In this document: positions 16,854 to 24,432 of the stretch, piece by piece
Position numbering within the stretch: position 1 is the first letter of the stretch
Layout of the letters: every line of letters begins with the position of its first letter
Assembly (NCBI RefSeq): GCF_000337915.1
Contig: NZ_AOJE01000011.1
Location: 30,523 to 94,522, forward strand
DNA: 64,000 nucleotides
Source: Halorubrum saccharovorum DSM 1137
GTDB lineage: Archaea; Halobacteriota; Halobacteria; Halobacteriales; Haloferacaceae
Reading direction: 5' to 3'
Notes under the pieces: generated by a model
Told to the model about the DNA's origin: nothing
What the model saw: only the letters and a program-made list of their open reading frames with translations
Databases searched by the model: none
Position numbers and translations under genes: made by a program

Positions 16854-17303
16854 ATGACCGATCTCGACATCGACCTCGTCCTCGTGTCGGTGGACGGCAG
16901 CGAGGAGTCCCACGAGGCGGTCGACTACGCGATCGCCGTCGCCGCCGAGTACGGCGCGAGCGTCCACGCCCTGTACGTGCTCGACGAGGACGTGGTCCGC
17001 GCCATCGACCACGGCGTGGTCGACGAGAGCGACGTGGCCGACGACACCGAGGCGTTCACCGACTCCGTGGCGCGGCGCGCGGAGGCGGCGGGCGTCTCCC
17101 ACAGCAACTCCATCGCCTACGGCTTCTCCACGACGGTGAAGACGGTTCACCCCGGCAGCGTCGTGCTCGACACCGCCGAGGAGCTGGAGTCAGACTTCAT
17201 CGTCGTCCCCCGCGAGCCCGTCTCCGGCGACCCCGGCGAGGTGCTCGGGAAGGCGGCCGAGTACGTCCTCCTGTACGCCAGCCAGCCGGTGCTGTCCGTC
17301 TGA
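16854..17303 (+). CDS. UspA-family universal stress protein
   Basis: A 149-residue single-domain Usp protein. LVLVSVDGSEESHEAVDYAI is the family N-terminus and the last strand is YASQPVLSV. The usual ATP-binding G-x2-G-x9-G(S/T) motif is replaced here by a REPVSGDPGEVLGKAAEYV segment, so nucleotide binding is uncertain. A TTTTT-containing box at 16821-16830 is correctly placed for a leaderless start at 16854. Its stop overlaps the first base of the DUF63 gene, indicating translational coupling. Confidence 0.87.
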   Translation: MTDLDIDLVLVSVDGSEESHEAVDYAIAVAAEYGASVHALYVLDEDVVRAIDHGVVDESDVADDTEAFTDSVARRAEAAGVSHSNSIAYGFSTTVKTVHPGSVVLDTAEELESDFIVVPREPVSGDPGEVLGKAAEYVLLYASQPVLSV

Positions 17304-18118
17304 TGGTCGGCGGCCTCCCCTTCCTCCCGGCGGGAACGACGCTGCCGCCCGCGCCGTACCTCCTCGCCGTCCTGCTCGCGACCGGCGGGGTCGTCGCCGC
17401 GCTCCGCCGGCGGCGCCCCCGAGTCACCGGCCGGCGCGTGCTCGCGCTCGCCCCGTGGATGGCGCTTGGCTCGGCGGCCCACGTCCTCTACGTCGTCGAC
17501 GCGCTCCCGCCCGTCCTCGCCCCCTTCGCCGGCTCGCCGACCGTCTACCTCACGGTGGGATCGCTGGCGGGCGCGGCGTGGCTCGCCGCCGACGCCGCCC
17601 GCCCGGACCGCGTGGCGGAGACCCTCGCGGTCGCCGGCGCCCTCTGCCTCGCCCCGGTCGTCGCGGTCGCGGTCTCGACCGGGCTCTCGCCGGCGGGCGC
17701 GCGCTGGTCGACGGTCGCGCTCGCGCTCACTCTCCCGATCGCGGGCGCCGCCTGGGTCGGCCTGACGCGGTTCCGCCCCGAGACCGCGATCACCGGCGGC
17801 GTCGGTGCGCTCGCGGTGTTCGGCCACGCGCTCGACGGCGTCTCGACCGCGGTCGGGACGACTCAGCTCGGCTTCGGCGAACGCACGCCGCTCTCGCGGA
17901 TCCTGCTGGAGTTCGACTGGATCCCGTCGGTCCCGGTGATCGGCGAGGGGTGGCTGTTCCTGCTGGTGAAGCTCGCGGTGGCGAGCGCGGTCGTCTGGCT
18001 CTTCGCGGAGTACGTCCGTGACCGGCCGACGGAGGGGTACCTGCTCCTGGGGTTCGTCGCGGCGATGGGGCTCGGCCCGGCGGCGCACAACCTGCTGCTG
18101 TTCGCGGTCGCCGGGTGA
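17303..18118 (+). CDS. DUF63-family membrane protein
   Basis: A 271-residue membrane protein with about seven or eight transmembrane segments. GHALDGVSTAVGTTQLGF, EFDWIPSVPVIGEGWLFLLVKL and GLGPAAHNLLL are conserved blocks of the archaeal DUF63 family, whose function is unknown. The start codon overlaps the UspA stop codon by one base, so the two genes form a coupled pair. The conserved His and Asp inside membrane segments hint at an enzymatic or transport role, but that is inference. Confidence 0.85.
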   Translation: MVGGLPFLPAGTTLPPAPYLLAVLLATGGVVAALRRRRPRVTGRRVLALAPWMALGSAAHVLYVVDALPPVLAPFAGSPTVYLTVGSLAGAAWLAADAARPDRVAETLAVAGALCLAPVVAVAVSTGLSPAGARWSTVALALTLPIAGAAWVGLTRFRPETAITGGVGALAVFGHALDGVSTAVGTTQLGFGERTPLSRILLEFDWIPSVPVIGEGWLFLLVKLAVASAVVWLFAEYVRDRPTEGYLLLGFVAAMGLGPAAHNLLLFAVAG

Positions 18119-18133
18119 GGTTCCCAATCAGAT

Positions 18134-18616
18134 TCACAGGACGGAGAGGGCGAACACGACGGCGACGCCGGCCAACATGACCGCTTGGACGAACGGGCCG
18201 GCGAAGACCCCGACCACCGCGTACACCGACCGCCGGACGGCGACACGCGGCTCGCCGGCGTCCTCGTAGAGGCTCTCGAGAAACGCGGCCCCGCCCACCC
18301 CGACCACCAGACCGATCGGGCCCACGACGAACAGCAACAGGATACCCGCCAGGGTGCCGACGGCCACGGCACGCGTCGACGCGCCGCCGAGTCTCCCGGA
18401 GATCAGCCCCGCCAACAGCTCCGCCGCGGACGCCAGAAGCGAGACAAGAACGAGCGCGAGCAGAACTCCGAGGCCCGGCTCGGCGAAGCCGGTGGTGTAC
18501 GCGTAGCCGACGACGGTCAGCGCCGCGAGGACGCCGCTCGGCACGAACGGGACGAACGAGCTGACCGTCCAGCCGGCGAGCAACACGATCGCTATTCCGG
18601 CCGCTGAGGGGGCCAT
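18134..18616 (-). CDS. DUF456-like membrane protein
   Basis: A 160-residue protein with about four or five hydrophobic segments. The Gly-rich motif SGRLGGASTRAVAVGTLAG followed by GPIGLVVGVGGAAFLESLYE matches the DUF456 family, which has repeated glycine zippers. The C-terminus is hydrophobic. It is convergent with the DUF63 gene, only 15 bases apart. Function unknown. Confidence 0.8.
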   Translation of the reverse strand: MAPSAAGIAIVLLAGWTVSSFVPFVPSGVLAALTVVGYAYTTGFAEPGLGVLLALVLVSLLASAAELLAGLISGRLGGASTRAVAVGTLAGILLLFVVGPIGLVVGVGGAAFLESLYEDAGEPRVAVRRSVYAVVGVFAGPFVQAVMLAGVAVVFALSVL

Positions 18617-18644
18617 ACGGGGGTAACGTCACGTGAGTTCAAAA

Positions 18645-18783
18645 CGGTTCATCTCGGACGAACCGCTTCGCAGTCACTGCGGGCGTTCGGTGGGCCGGAA
18701 GCCGCGAAAGCGATCGAAACGGGGATCCGAGGGGTACGGAAAATGCGGAGGTTGCGAGGGGTGCAGAAAGTGCGGGATCCGAG
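18645..18783. repeat. Inverted repeat and imperfect 20-base direct repeats
   Basis: CGGTTC and GAACCG flank a nine-base centre at about 18645-18665. Next to it are two 20-base imperfect copies (GAGGGGT-C-GAAA-TGCGG pattern) at 18729-18748 and 18756-18775, enclosed by GGGATCCGAG at 18722-18731 and 18774-18783. The region lies between the DUF456 start and the DUF2150 stop. It may be a terminator/regulatory spacer; no function is established. Confidence 0.4.
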
Positions 18784-18811
18784 AGAGGCGGGATCGAACC
18801 GACCGCCGCGC

Positions 18812-19396
18812 TCAGCCCTCTTCCTCTTCGACGACTTCCGGGTCCTCGATGGCGGACTGCAGCGAGTCCAGCCCGTTGACCCACTCGGAGACGAGCCCGT
18901 ACTCCAGGTCCTCGACGAGGTCGATGTCGAGGGCTTCGCCGTCGATGATCCGGGTTCCGGCCTGCACGACGTAGCCGAGCGCGGCGTCGAGGTCGTCGTC
19001 GGCCTCCGCGTCGGCGGCCGCGCGCACGAACTCGCTCACGTCGCCCTCGACGACGCCGCCGACGACGTACTCCTCGGCCGCGTAGAAGACGGGGACGAGC
19101 GAGGTCTGGACGCCGTCGATCAGCATGACCTTGTCCTCGTCGTCGAACTCGACGTCGGCGAGCACGATGTCGCGGACGGTGCGGATCTCCTCGACCGCGC
19201 GGTCCTCGTCGATTCGCCCGTCGTCGAGCGCCGCGAGCACTTTCACGACCGCGATCGCGGCGTCGTCTTGGAGGTTCAACAGGAGCCGCGCGGAGTCCTC
19301 GTTTTCTGGGTCCAAATCCTCCTCTTCGAGCCTGTCGAGCCAGTTCTGCCACCGTTCGTCGGTATAGAAGGTCTCGACGGCGTCGTCGTCGGTCAT
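18812..19396 (-). CDS. DUF2150-family protein
   Basis: A 194-residue acidic soluble protein. The sequence FYTDERWQNWLDRLEEEDLDPENEDSARLLLNLQDD at the N-terminus and VMLIDGVQTSLVPVFYAAEEYV in the middle identify the haloarchaeal DUF2150 family. Helical throughout, with no catalytic motif. The start at 19396 (MTDDDAV) is nine codons inside the longest frame and fits the family N-terminus. Function unknown. Confidence 0.87.
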   Translation of the reverse strand: MTDDDAVETFYTDERWQNWLDRLEEEDLDPENEDSARLLLNLQDDAAIAVVKVLAALDDGRIDEDRAVEEIRTVRDIVLADVEFDDEDKVMLIDGVQTSLVPVFYAAEEYVVGGVVEGDVSEFVRAAADAEADDDLDAALGYVVQAGTRIIDGEALDIDLVEDLEYGLVSEWVNGLDSLQSAIEDPEVVEEEEG

Positions 19397-19494
19397 GTAC
19401 CGTACGTCGCCCGTACTACTCAAATGTCTTTCCTATCGATCGTCGCCCGAGACGCCCTCTCACCCGCTCGACGGCGGGATTCGGGCGTCGCGGC

Positions 19495-20352
19495 TCAGGC
19501 CTCTCGATCCAGCGTCGCCTCGGTGTCGATCCCGTACACGGCGCGGGGGGTCTCGACGTGAGCGGTGCGGACCGCGTCGTCGTACCCCTCCTCCAGCAGC
19601 CAGCGGACGCGGCGCGGGACCGTCTTCGGGCCGAGCACCATCCCCGGCTTCTCGGGGTCGTCGACGAAGTCGGTCTCCATCAGGAACGGCGCTCCCGACT
19701 CGGCGGCGCGCTCCAGCCGGTCCTTCTCGCTCATCACGCTCGGCGTCGGCCCCGCGAGCCGTCCCTCGGCGTAGTGTTTCACGACGTTCGTCGGGTCGAG
19801 TCCGGACTCCTCGGCGACCGCCGCGAGGTCAGTCAGATCTTCGCTGGCCTCGGTGTGCAGTTGGACGGCGCAGCCGATGGCGGCCCCCAGCTCGAACGCG
19901 CGCCGGGTGACCGCGTTCGAGGCGTCCCAGACCGCGTCGCTCACCTCGTAGTGGGGGCGTCCCGACTTGAGCGCGAGCGCGTCTCCGTCGGCGACGAACT
20001 CGCTCGCGACCTCGATCCCGCCCTGCATCAGGTCGCGGGCGTCCTCGGGCGAGAACCCCCGTTCGTCGACGAGCCGGCTAATCAGGCCGGGGTGGACGCC
20101 GAGGACCGGCCACGCGCGCCCCGGGAGGACCTCGTTCGCGTTCGCGACCGCCTCGATCGTCTCCTCGAAGACGGGCCGGAAGTCGGCGGGCTCGTCGGGC
20201 TCGACCCCGAGGTGCCACGACGGCTTGTTCACCACGAGCAGGTGGGTGCCGCCGAGCCGGACGAAGTCCTCGACGGCGTCGATCCCGCGACCGTGACGCG
20301 GATCGAGGTGGAGGTGGTTGTCGAGCACCGGCGTGTCGAGGTCGTCGGTCAT
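19495..20352 (-). CDS. TatD-related metal-dependent hydrolase
   Basis: A 285-residue TIM-barrel hydrolase of the amidohydrolase superfamily. DNHLHLDP carries the HxH metal ligands, GVHPGLIS and LHTEAS and KHYAEG hold further His ligands, and METDFVDDP gives the late Asp. This is the archaeal TatD-like subgroup, related to DNases, though DNase activity is not established for it. The gene ends 98 bases after the DUF2150 start on the same strand and may be co-transcribed with it. Promoter: AT-rich TTTATAAG on the minus side just upstream of 20352. Confidence 0.88.
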   Translation of the reverse strand: MTDDLDTPVLDNHLHLDPRHGRGIDAVEDFVRLGGTHLLVVNKPSWHLGVEPDEPADFRPVFEETIEAVANANEVLPGRAWPVLGVHPGLISRLVDERGFSPEDARDLMQGGIEVASEFVADGDALALKSGRPHYEVSDAVWDASNAVTRRAFELGAAIGCAVQLHTEASEDLTDLAAVAEESGLDPTNVVKHYAEGRLAGPTPSVMSEKDRLERAAESGAPFLMETDFVDDPEKPGMVLGPKTVPRRVRWLLEEGYDDAVRTAHVETPRAVYGIDTEATLDREA

Positions 20353-20435
20353 AGCGGAGAGAGAGGGCGGGCGATGCTTATAAACAACGGCTGCGGGCGT
20401 CGCGCGCGATCCCCGCCGAGCGCCGCCGATAGCGT

Positions 20436-21290
20436 TCAGTCGCCGTCGGGTGTGCGGTACAGGAGGTCGTACTGGTGTGCGACGTAGATGAGTTCGCCGC
20501 CCCGCAACTGCCTGCGCCGGGATTCGAGCCAGTCGCTACCGCGGTCGACATCGGCGTTCGAGAGCGCGTCGGCGACGAAATCGAGGATCCGTTCGAGGAA
20601 GTACGACTCGTCGGCGGGGTAGCCGTGGCCCCGAGGTCTGACGATCCAGTCGGAACTCTTTATGCCGAGGAGCGTCCCCGCCCGCCGTCGACACAGGTCG
20701 GCGAGGTGGCGCCCCGCGTGGACGTCCCGGTCCGGCCGGGTGTCGATGGCCGCGTGGTACGCGCGTTCGACCGCGCGGTCGGCCGGGTGGTCCGGCTGGA
20801 AGATGCTCCCGCCGTCGAAGGTTATCGGGAGGTACGCGAGCCCGCCGGGCCGGAGCGCCGATTCGGCGGCGTCGATCAGCGTACCGGGATCGACGAGGTC
20901 GGCGAACGCCTGCGCGACGACGAGGTCCGCCTCGGATTCCGCGTGGAGCGCCGCGAGCGCGTCGCCCGTCTCGAAGGCGGCGGTCAGGTCGCCCACCGAG
21001 AGCGTTCCGTCGGCGACTCGCGCGTCGTACCCGCGGCGACGCAGTTCCCGGGGCCGCACGGCCCGAGCGAAGTCGACGACGCCGGGGTCGCTGTCGATAC
21101 CGAGATACGTCGCGGCGTCGACGCCCCACTCGAGCAGCGTCGGGACGGTGACGCCGGTCCCGCAGCCCGCCTCGACGACGCGCGGCGCCTCGGGAAGCGC
21201 GGCGAGCAGGCGGTCGCGCACTCGCGGCGAGCGCGCGCGCTCGTCGACGGACCGCTTGGATTCCAGGTACCGCGTCGCCGCGTGGTTCAT
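20436..21290 (-). CDS. SAM-dependent methyltransferase (cluster member)
   Basis: A 284-residue class I methyltransferase. VVEAGCGTGVTVPTLLEWG is the SAM-binding motif I, YLGIDSDPGVVDFAR motif II and DLVVAQAFADLVDP a later motif. LRPGGLAYLPITFDGGSIFQ follows the classical motif VI. Its start overlaps the PTPS stop by four bases (ATGA), and it is the last gene of the minus-strand cluster beginning at 26435. The substrate is unknown, presumably the product of this cluster. Confidence 0.85.
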   Translation of the reverse strand: MNHAATRYLESKRSVDERARSPRVRDRLLAALPEAPRVVEAGCGTGVTVPTLLEWGVDAATYLGIDSDPGVVDFARAVRPRELRRRGYDARVADGTLSVGDLTAAFETGDALAALHAESEADLVVAQAFADLVDPGTLIDAAESALRPGGLAYLPITFDGGSIFQPDHPADRAVERAYHAAIDTRPDRDVHAGRHLADLCRRRAGTLLGIKSSDWIVRPRGHGYPADESYFLERILDFVADALSNADVDRGSDWLESRRRQLRGGELIYVAHQYDLLYRTPDGD

Positions 21291-21691
21291 CCGTCGAGCG
21301 CGCGGCGATGGCTGGCCCACGCGAAGTCGTCCTCCCAGATGCGGACGGCCAGCGCCTCGGGGTTCGGATCCACCATCGCGTCGGCGACTCGGTCGCCGAA
21401 CAGCCTCGCGAAGTGCTCGACGCTCGGGTTCAGTCCCTCGAACTCCGGGAGGTCGTTCAACAGCGCGTCCCGATACCGCTCCTCGAGGTCGTCTACGGTC
21501 GACTCGACGGCGTCGATATCGACGAGATATCCGTATTCCCCGAGTTCGGGGCCGGCAAAACGGACCTCCACGGTAAACTGATGGCTGTGGACTTCCCCCT
21601 CCGGCGGTTCCGGATCCGGAACCGTGAGGTAGTGCTGTGCGACGAACTCGCGCGTGACCGTCAGTCGGTATTGGTGTCGGGGGTCTGTCAT
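21287..21691 (-). CDS. 6-pyruvoyl tetrahydropterin synthase family, Glu-type (PTPS-III-like)
   Basis: A 134-residue protein of the PTPS/QueD fold. Zinc ligands are His20 (AQHYL), His35 and His37 (HSHQF). The catalytic Cys of classic PTPS/QueD, four residues before the first His of HxH, is replaced by Glu31, and the protein contains no Cys at all. In the literature a Glu here marks PTPS-III, which forms 6-hydroxymethyl-dihydropterin from dihydroneopterin triphosphate. NPSVEHFARLF and the final WEDDFAWASH are the other conserved parts. Overlaps the methyltransferase gene by four bases. Function in this cluster is inferred. Confidence 0.85.
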   Translation of the reverse strand: MTDPRHQYRLTVTREFVAQHYLTVPDPEPPEGEVHSHQFTVEVRFAGPELGEYGYLVDIDAVESTVDDLEERYRDALLNDLPEFEGLNPSVEHFARLFGDRVADAMVDPNPEALAVRIWEDDFAWASHRRALDG

Positions 21692-21745
21692 GGTCGGTGT
21701 GTTCCGTTTCGATGGCCGGGGGGGTTTCAGTTCGATACCGGTCGA

Positions 21746-22753
21746 TCAGTCGTAGGTGAGCAGCACCTGCAGGGGGTCGTCCGTCTGCTCGTGGAGCAGT
21801 CGGTAGGCCGACTCGGCCTCGTCGAAGGGCACGCGGTGGGTCACGAGCGAGTCGAGATCGAGGCCGGTGAGACGCGACAACGCGGTGTCCATCCGACGGC
21901 CCTTGGTCCACCGGCCGCGGGTTTCCGGGGCGAGCGTGCTGACCTGGCTGGACTCGACGGAGATGCGGCCGCGGTGGAAGTCCGTTCCCAACTCGACGGT
22001 CGCCTCCTTCTCGCCGTACCACGAGCCGACGACGACGCGCCCGTCGTACCCCGCCGTATCGATCGCGCTATCGAGCGTCGCCGGGCGCCCGGACAGCTCG
22101 TACACGAGGTCCGCCCCTCCGGGGTCGGGCCAGTCGGCGACGAGACCGTTGACTTCGTCCGGGCGGACCGCGCGGTCGGCACCAAGGTCGACGGCGCGCT
22201 CGCGGCGCGCGTCGATGGGGTCGACGGCGACCAGCCGGTCCAGCGGGAACGACGACAGGACGCCGACGGTGCAGAGCCCGATGACGCCGGCGCCGAAGAC
22301 GACGACGCGCTCGCCGATTCTTGGGCGGCCGTCGAGGACGAGCGAGGTCGCCGTCTCGACCGAGGGGGCCATGGCCATCACCTCGGCGCTCACCTCGTTC
22401 GGAACTGGAACGAGCGCGTCCGTCGTCGTCGCGAACCGCGACTCGTGGGGGTTGAACGCGAAGACGGCGCGGTCGAGCCACTCGTCGGCGACGGCGGCCC
22501 CGGTGGCGATCACGTCGCCGACGGCCGCGTACCCGTACTTCACCGGATACGAGAGGTCGCTGTCGAGCGCGTCCAGCGTCTCGTCGGCGGGGACGTCGGT
22601 CGGTGCCTCGCCGCGGTAGATGAGCAGTTCGGTCCCCGAGCTGATCGCCGAGACCCGCGTCTCGACGACGACTTCGTCGGCCGAGGGGTCGACGGGTGTC
22701 CGCCGTCGGTCTACGGTCTGCGGCCCGGTGAAGTACAGCGACGTGCGGTTCAT
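21746..22753 (-). CDS. Zinc-type (MDR) alcohol dehydrogenase-like protein
   Basis: A 335-residue medium-chain dehydrogenase/reductase. ISSGTELLIYRGEAP starts the catalytic domain, and VVVFGAGVIGLCTVGVL is the NAD(P)-binding GxGxxG. The usual catalytic zinc Cys is missing from ISSGTE-LLIY (Cys replaced by Ser), as in the group including chlorophyllide/bacteriochlorophyll-type and sugar-alcohol MDR relatives. The start codon overlaps the ArfA stop by one base. Substrate unknown. Confidence 0.85.
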   Translation of the reverse strand: MNRTSLYFTGPQTVDRRRTPVDPSADEVVVETRVSAISSGTELLIYRGEAPTDVPADETLDALDSDLSYPVKYGYAAVGDVIATGAAVADEWLDRAVFAFNPHESRFATTTDALVPVPNEVSAEVMAMAPSVETATSLVLDGRPRIGERVVVFGAGVIGLCTVGVLSSFPLDRLVAVDPIDARRERAVDLGADRAVRPDEVNGLVADWPDPGGADLVYELSGRPATLDSAIDTAGYDGRVVVGSWYGEKEATVELGTDFHRGRISVESSQVSTLAPETRGRWTKGRRMDTALSRLTGLDLDSLVTHRVPFDEAESAYRLLHEQTDDPLQVLLTYD

Positions 22754-23535
22754 CAGTCGTCGGCGCTCACCCCGTCGAGGCCCTGGACGCGCGTCCCGGT
22801 CTCTCGGCAGACCTCGAGGGCCTCCTTGGCCCCGTGACCGGCCTCGTGGGCCGTTTCGCCTCGACTGACCCCGACCTGTAACTCGATTCCGGTCGCCTCG
22901 CGGACCCGCGAGACGGCGCGGTCGAACGCGCTCGCGTCCAGGTCGGGACAGACGGCGATCACGTTGTCGCCGCCGACGAAGTGAGCGATGCTGTCGTGCG
23001 CGTCGCGCAGGTGGGTCGCGAGCTCCAGGGTCGCCCGCCGGACGGCGAGCGTCGCGTCGACGGCGTTCTCGCGATCCGTGAGCGACCCGGTGGCGTCGAC
23101 CACGTCGAAATGCGCCACGGTCACGCGCTCGCGCGCGTTCGCGACAGGGTTCGTCTCGCCGGTCGCGAACGCCTCGCGACGGTCGGCCGACTGCGCGCTC
23201 CCGGTGGCTTGGAGTCGCTCGCTCGCGAGCCCCAGCGCCGCGACCGGAGTGGCTGCGCGGCCGACGCCGACGCTGACGGTCACCGGATAGCGGTTCCGGA
23301 CCCGCTGTTGGAACCGGCGGTGGCTCTCCGCGTCGCGTCCGTTCGTCACGGCGACCATGTTGTCGAAGCGGTTGTAGAACGCGTAGCCGTCCCGCTCGCC
23401 GACGAACGAGGCGAAGTCGGCGTACAGGTCGGCCTGAAGCGACTGGAGGTCGGTCTCCCGACGGACGCTCGGCGTGACCGTCCACGGTCCGTACTCGTCG
23501 ATCTGAACGAGCGCCATTTGTATCGCGTCTGTCAC
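22753..23535 (-). CDS. arfA: GTP cyclohydrolase III (IIa), ArfA
   Basis: A 260-residue enzyme of the archaeal GTP cyclohydrolase III family, which opens the imidazole ring of GTP to give a formylaminopyrimidine nucleotide for riboflavin and coenzyme F420 synthesis. Supporting blocks are ALVQIDEYGPWTVTP, YAFYNRFDNMVAVTNG, SVGVGRAATP and HFVGGDNVIAVCP, the last two corresponding to the paired ferredoxin-like catalytic sites. Length fits the family (about 250-270). A second Met (MALVQIDEY) is an alternative start. It overlaps the dehydrogenase gene by one base. Whether it feeds flavin/F420 or the local cluster product is unresolved. Confidence 0.9.
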   Translation of the reverse strand: MTDAIQMALVQIDEYGPWTVTPSVRRETDLQSLQADLYADFASFVGERDGYAFYNRFDNMVAVTNGRDAESHRRFQQRVRNRYPVTVSVGVGRAATPVAALGLASERLQATGSAQSADRREAFATGETNPVANARERVTVAHFDVVDATGSLTDRENAVDATLAVRRATLELATHLRDAHDSIAHFVGGDNVIAVCPDLDASAFDRAVSRVREATGIELQVGVSRGETAHEAGHGAKEALEVCRETGTRVQGLDGVSADD

Positions 23536-23592
23536 TGAATACGTGTCATCAGGATTACTCCCTCATTACTGTTCGGGCCACTCGCGCGGGAC

Positions 23593-24432
23593 TCACCCGT
23601 CATCAGTGCCCGGCGACAGGCGGCCCGAGACGACGAGGTAGTCGCGCGCGAACACCGCGAGCGACGGAGCGAGAACGACGGCCGCGAGCGCTCGCACGGT
23701 CGCAGCCGGCAGGACCGGCGCGAGCGCGATCGAGATAAACGCCATCTGGACGCCGGCCAGCGGGCGACGGACCGCGCTCGGCGGGAGGTCGTACACCGGT
23801 CGCCCGCTGGCGCGACGGTAGCCGCGTCCGGCCTTGAACAGGTAGCGAGCGGCCGACAGCGACAGGTACCAGACCGGGAGACGACCCCAGACGACGGCGA
23901 CGACCGGCGCGACCAGGAATCCGAGCGTGTCGACGGCCATATCGAGTTTCGCGCCGAGAATCGTCGTGCGGCCGCGCAGCCGCGCGATAGCGCCGTCCGC
24001 GAGGTCCAGCACGCAACCGGTCCCGTAACAGACGGCGGGCAACCAGACCACCCGGCCCGCCGGGTCGACGGCCACGAACCCCGCGACCGCCGCGAACAAC
24101 CCCCCGCGCCCCACCGTCACGGCGTTCGCGACGCCGAGCGTCGCGTACGTCGACGGCGATTCGCCTTCGGCGCTCGACCGCTCTTCGCCAGCGTTCGCCG
24201 TCGTGTCGTGACGATTCGCGTCGAGGTGGCGCCGGCAGAACCAGACGACGAACCCGCCGGTCGCGGCGGTCGGGACCGCCCACTGGACCGCGGCGCTGTC
24301 GGTCAGTCCGGGTAGCCGCGGTAGCGCGGGCGACGCGTCGAGGCTGATTCCGGCGGTTATCAGTGCCGCCGCCAGCGCGACGGTGACGCCGCGCCACTGT
24401 CGGCGCAGTCGCGGCGACCGCCCGTCGGTCAT
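23593..24432 (-). CDS. CDP-alcohol phosphatidyltransferase family membrane enzyme
   Basis: A 279-residue integral membrane enzyme. The family signature D-x2-D-G-x2-A-R-x8-G-x3-D-x3-D is complete: Asp143, Asp146, Gly147, Ala150, Arg151, Gly160, Asp164, Asp168. It transfers a phosphatidyl-type group from a CDP-activated lipid to an alcohol or sugar. An N-terminal hydrophobic segment (15-30) and a polar loop (66-95) precede the core. The start ATG overlaps the stop of the oxidoreductase fusion by four bases. Substrate may be an unusual headgroup made by the cluster. Confidence 0.9.
   Translation of the reverse strand: MTDGRSPRLRRQWRGVTVALAAALITAGISLDASPALPRLPGLTDSAAVQWAVPTAATGGFVVWFCRRHLDANRHDTTANAGEERSSAEGESPSTYATLGVANAVTVGRGGLFAAVAGFVAVDPAGRVVWLPAVCYGTGCVLDLADGAIARLRGRTTILGAKLDMAVDTLGFLVAPVVAVVWGRLPVWYLSLSAARYLFKAGRGYRRASGRPVYDLPPSAVRRPLAGVQMAFISIALAPVLPAATVRALAAVVLAPSLAVFARDYLVVSGRLSPGTDDG

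Noticed and set aside
18633-18974. Short plus-strand frame with GKCGGCEGCRKCG, like a zinc ribbon
   Set aside because: The Cys pattern comes from the imperfect direct repeats and the rest of the frame is antisense to the DUF2150 gene.
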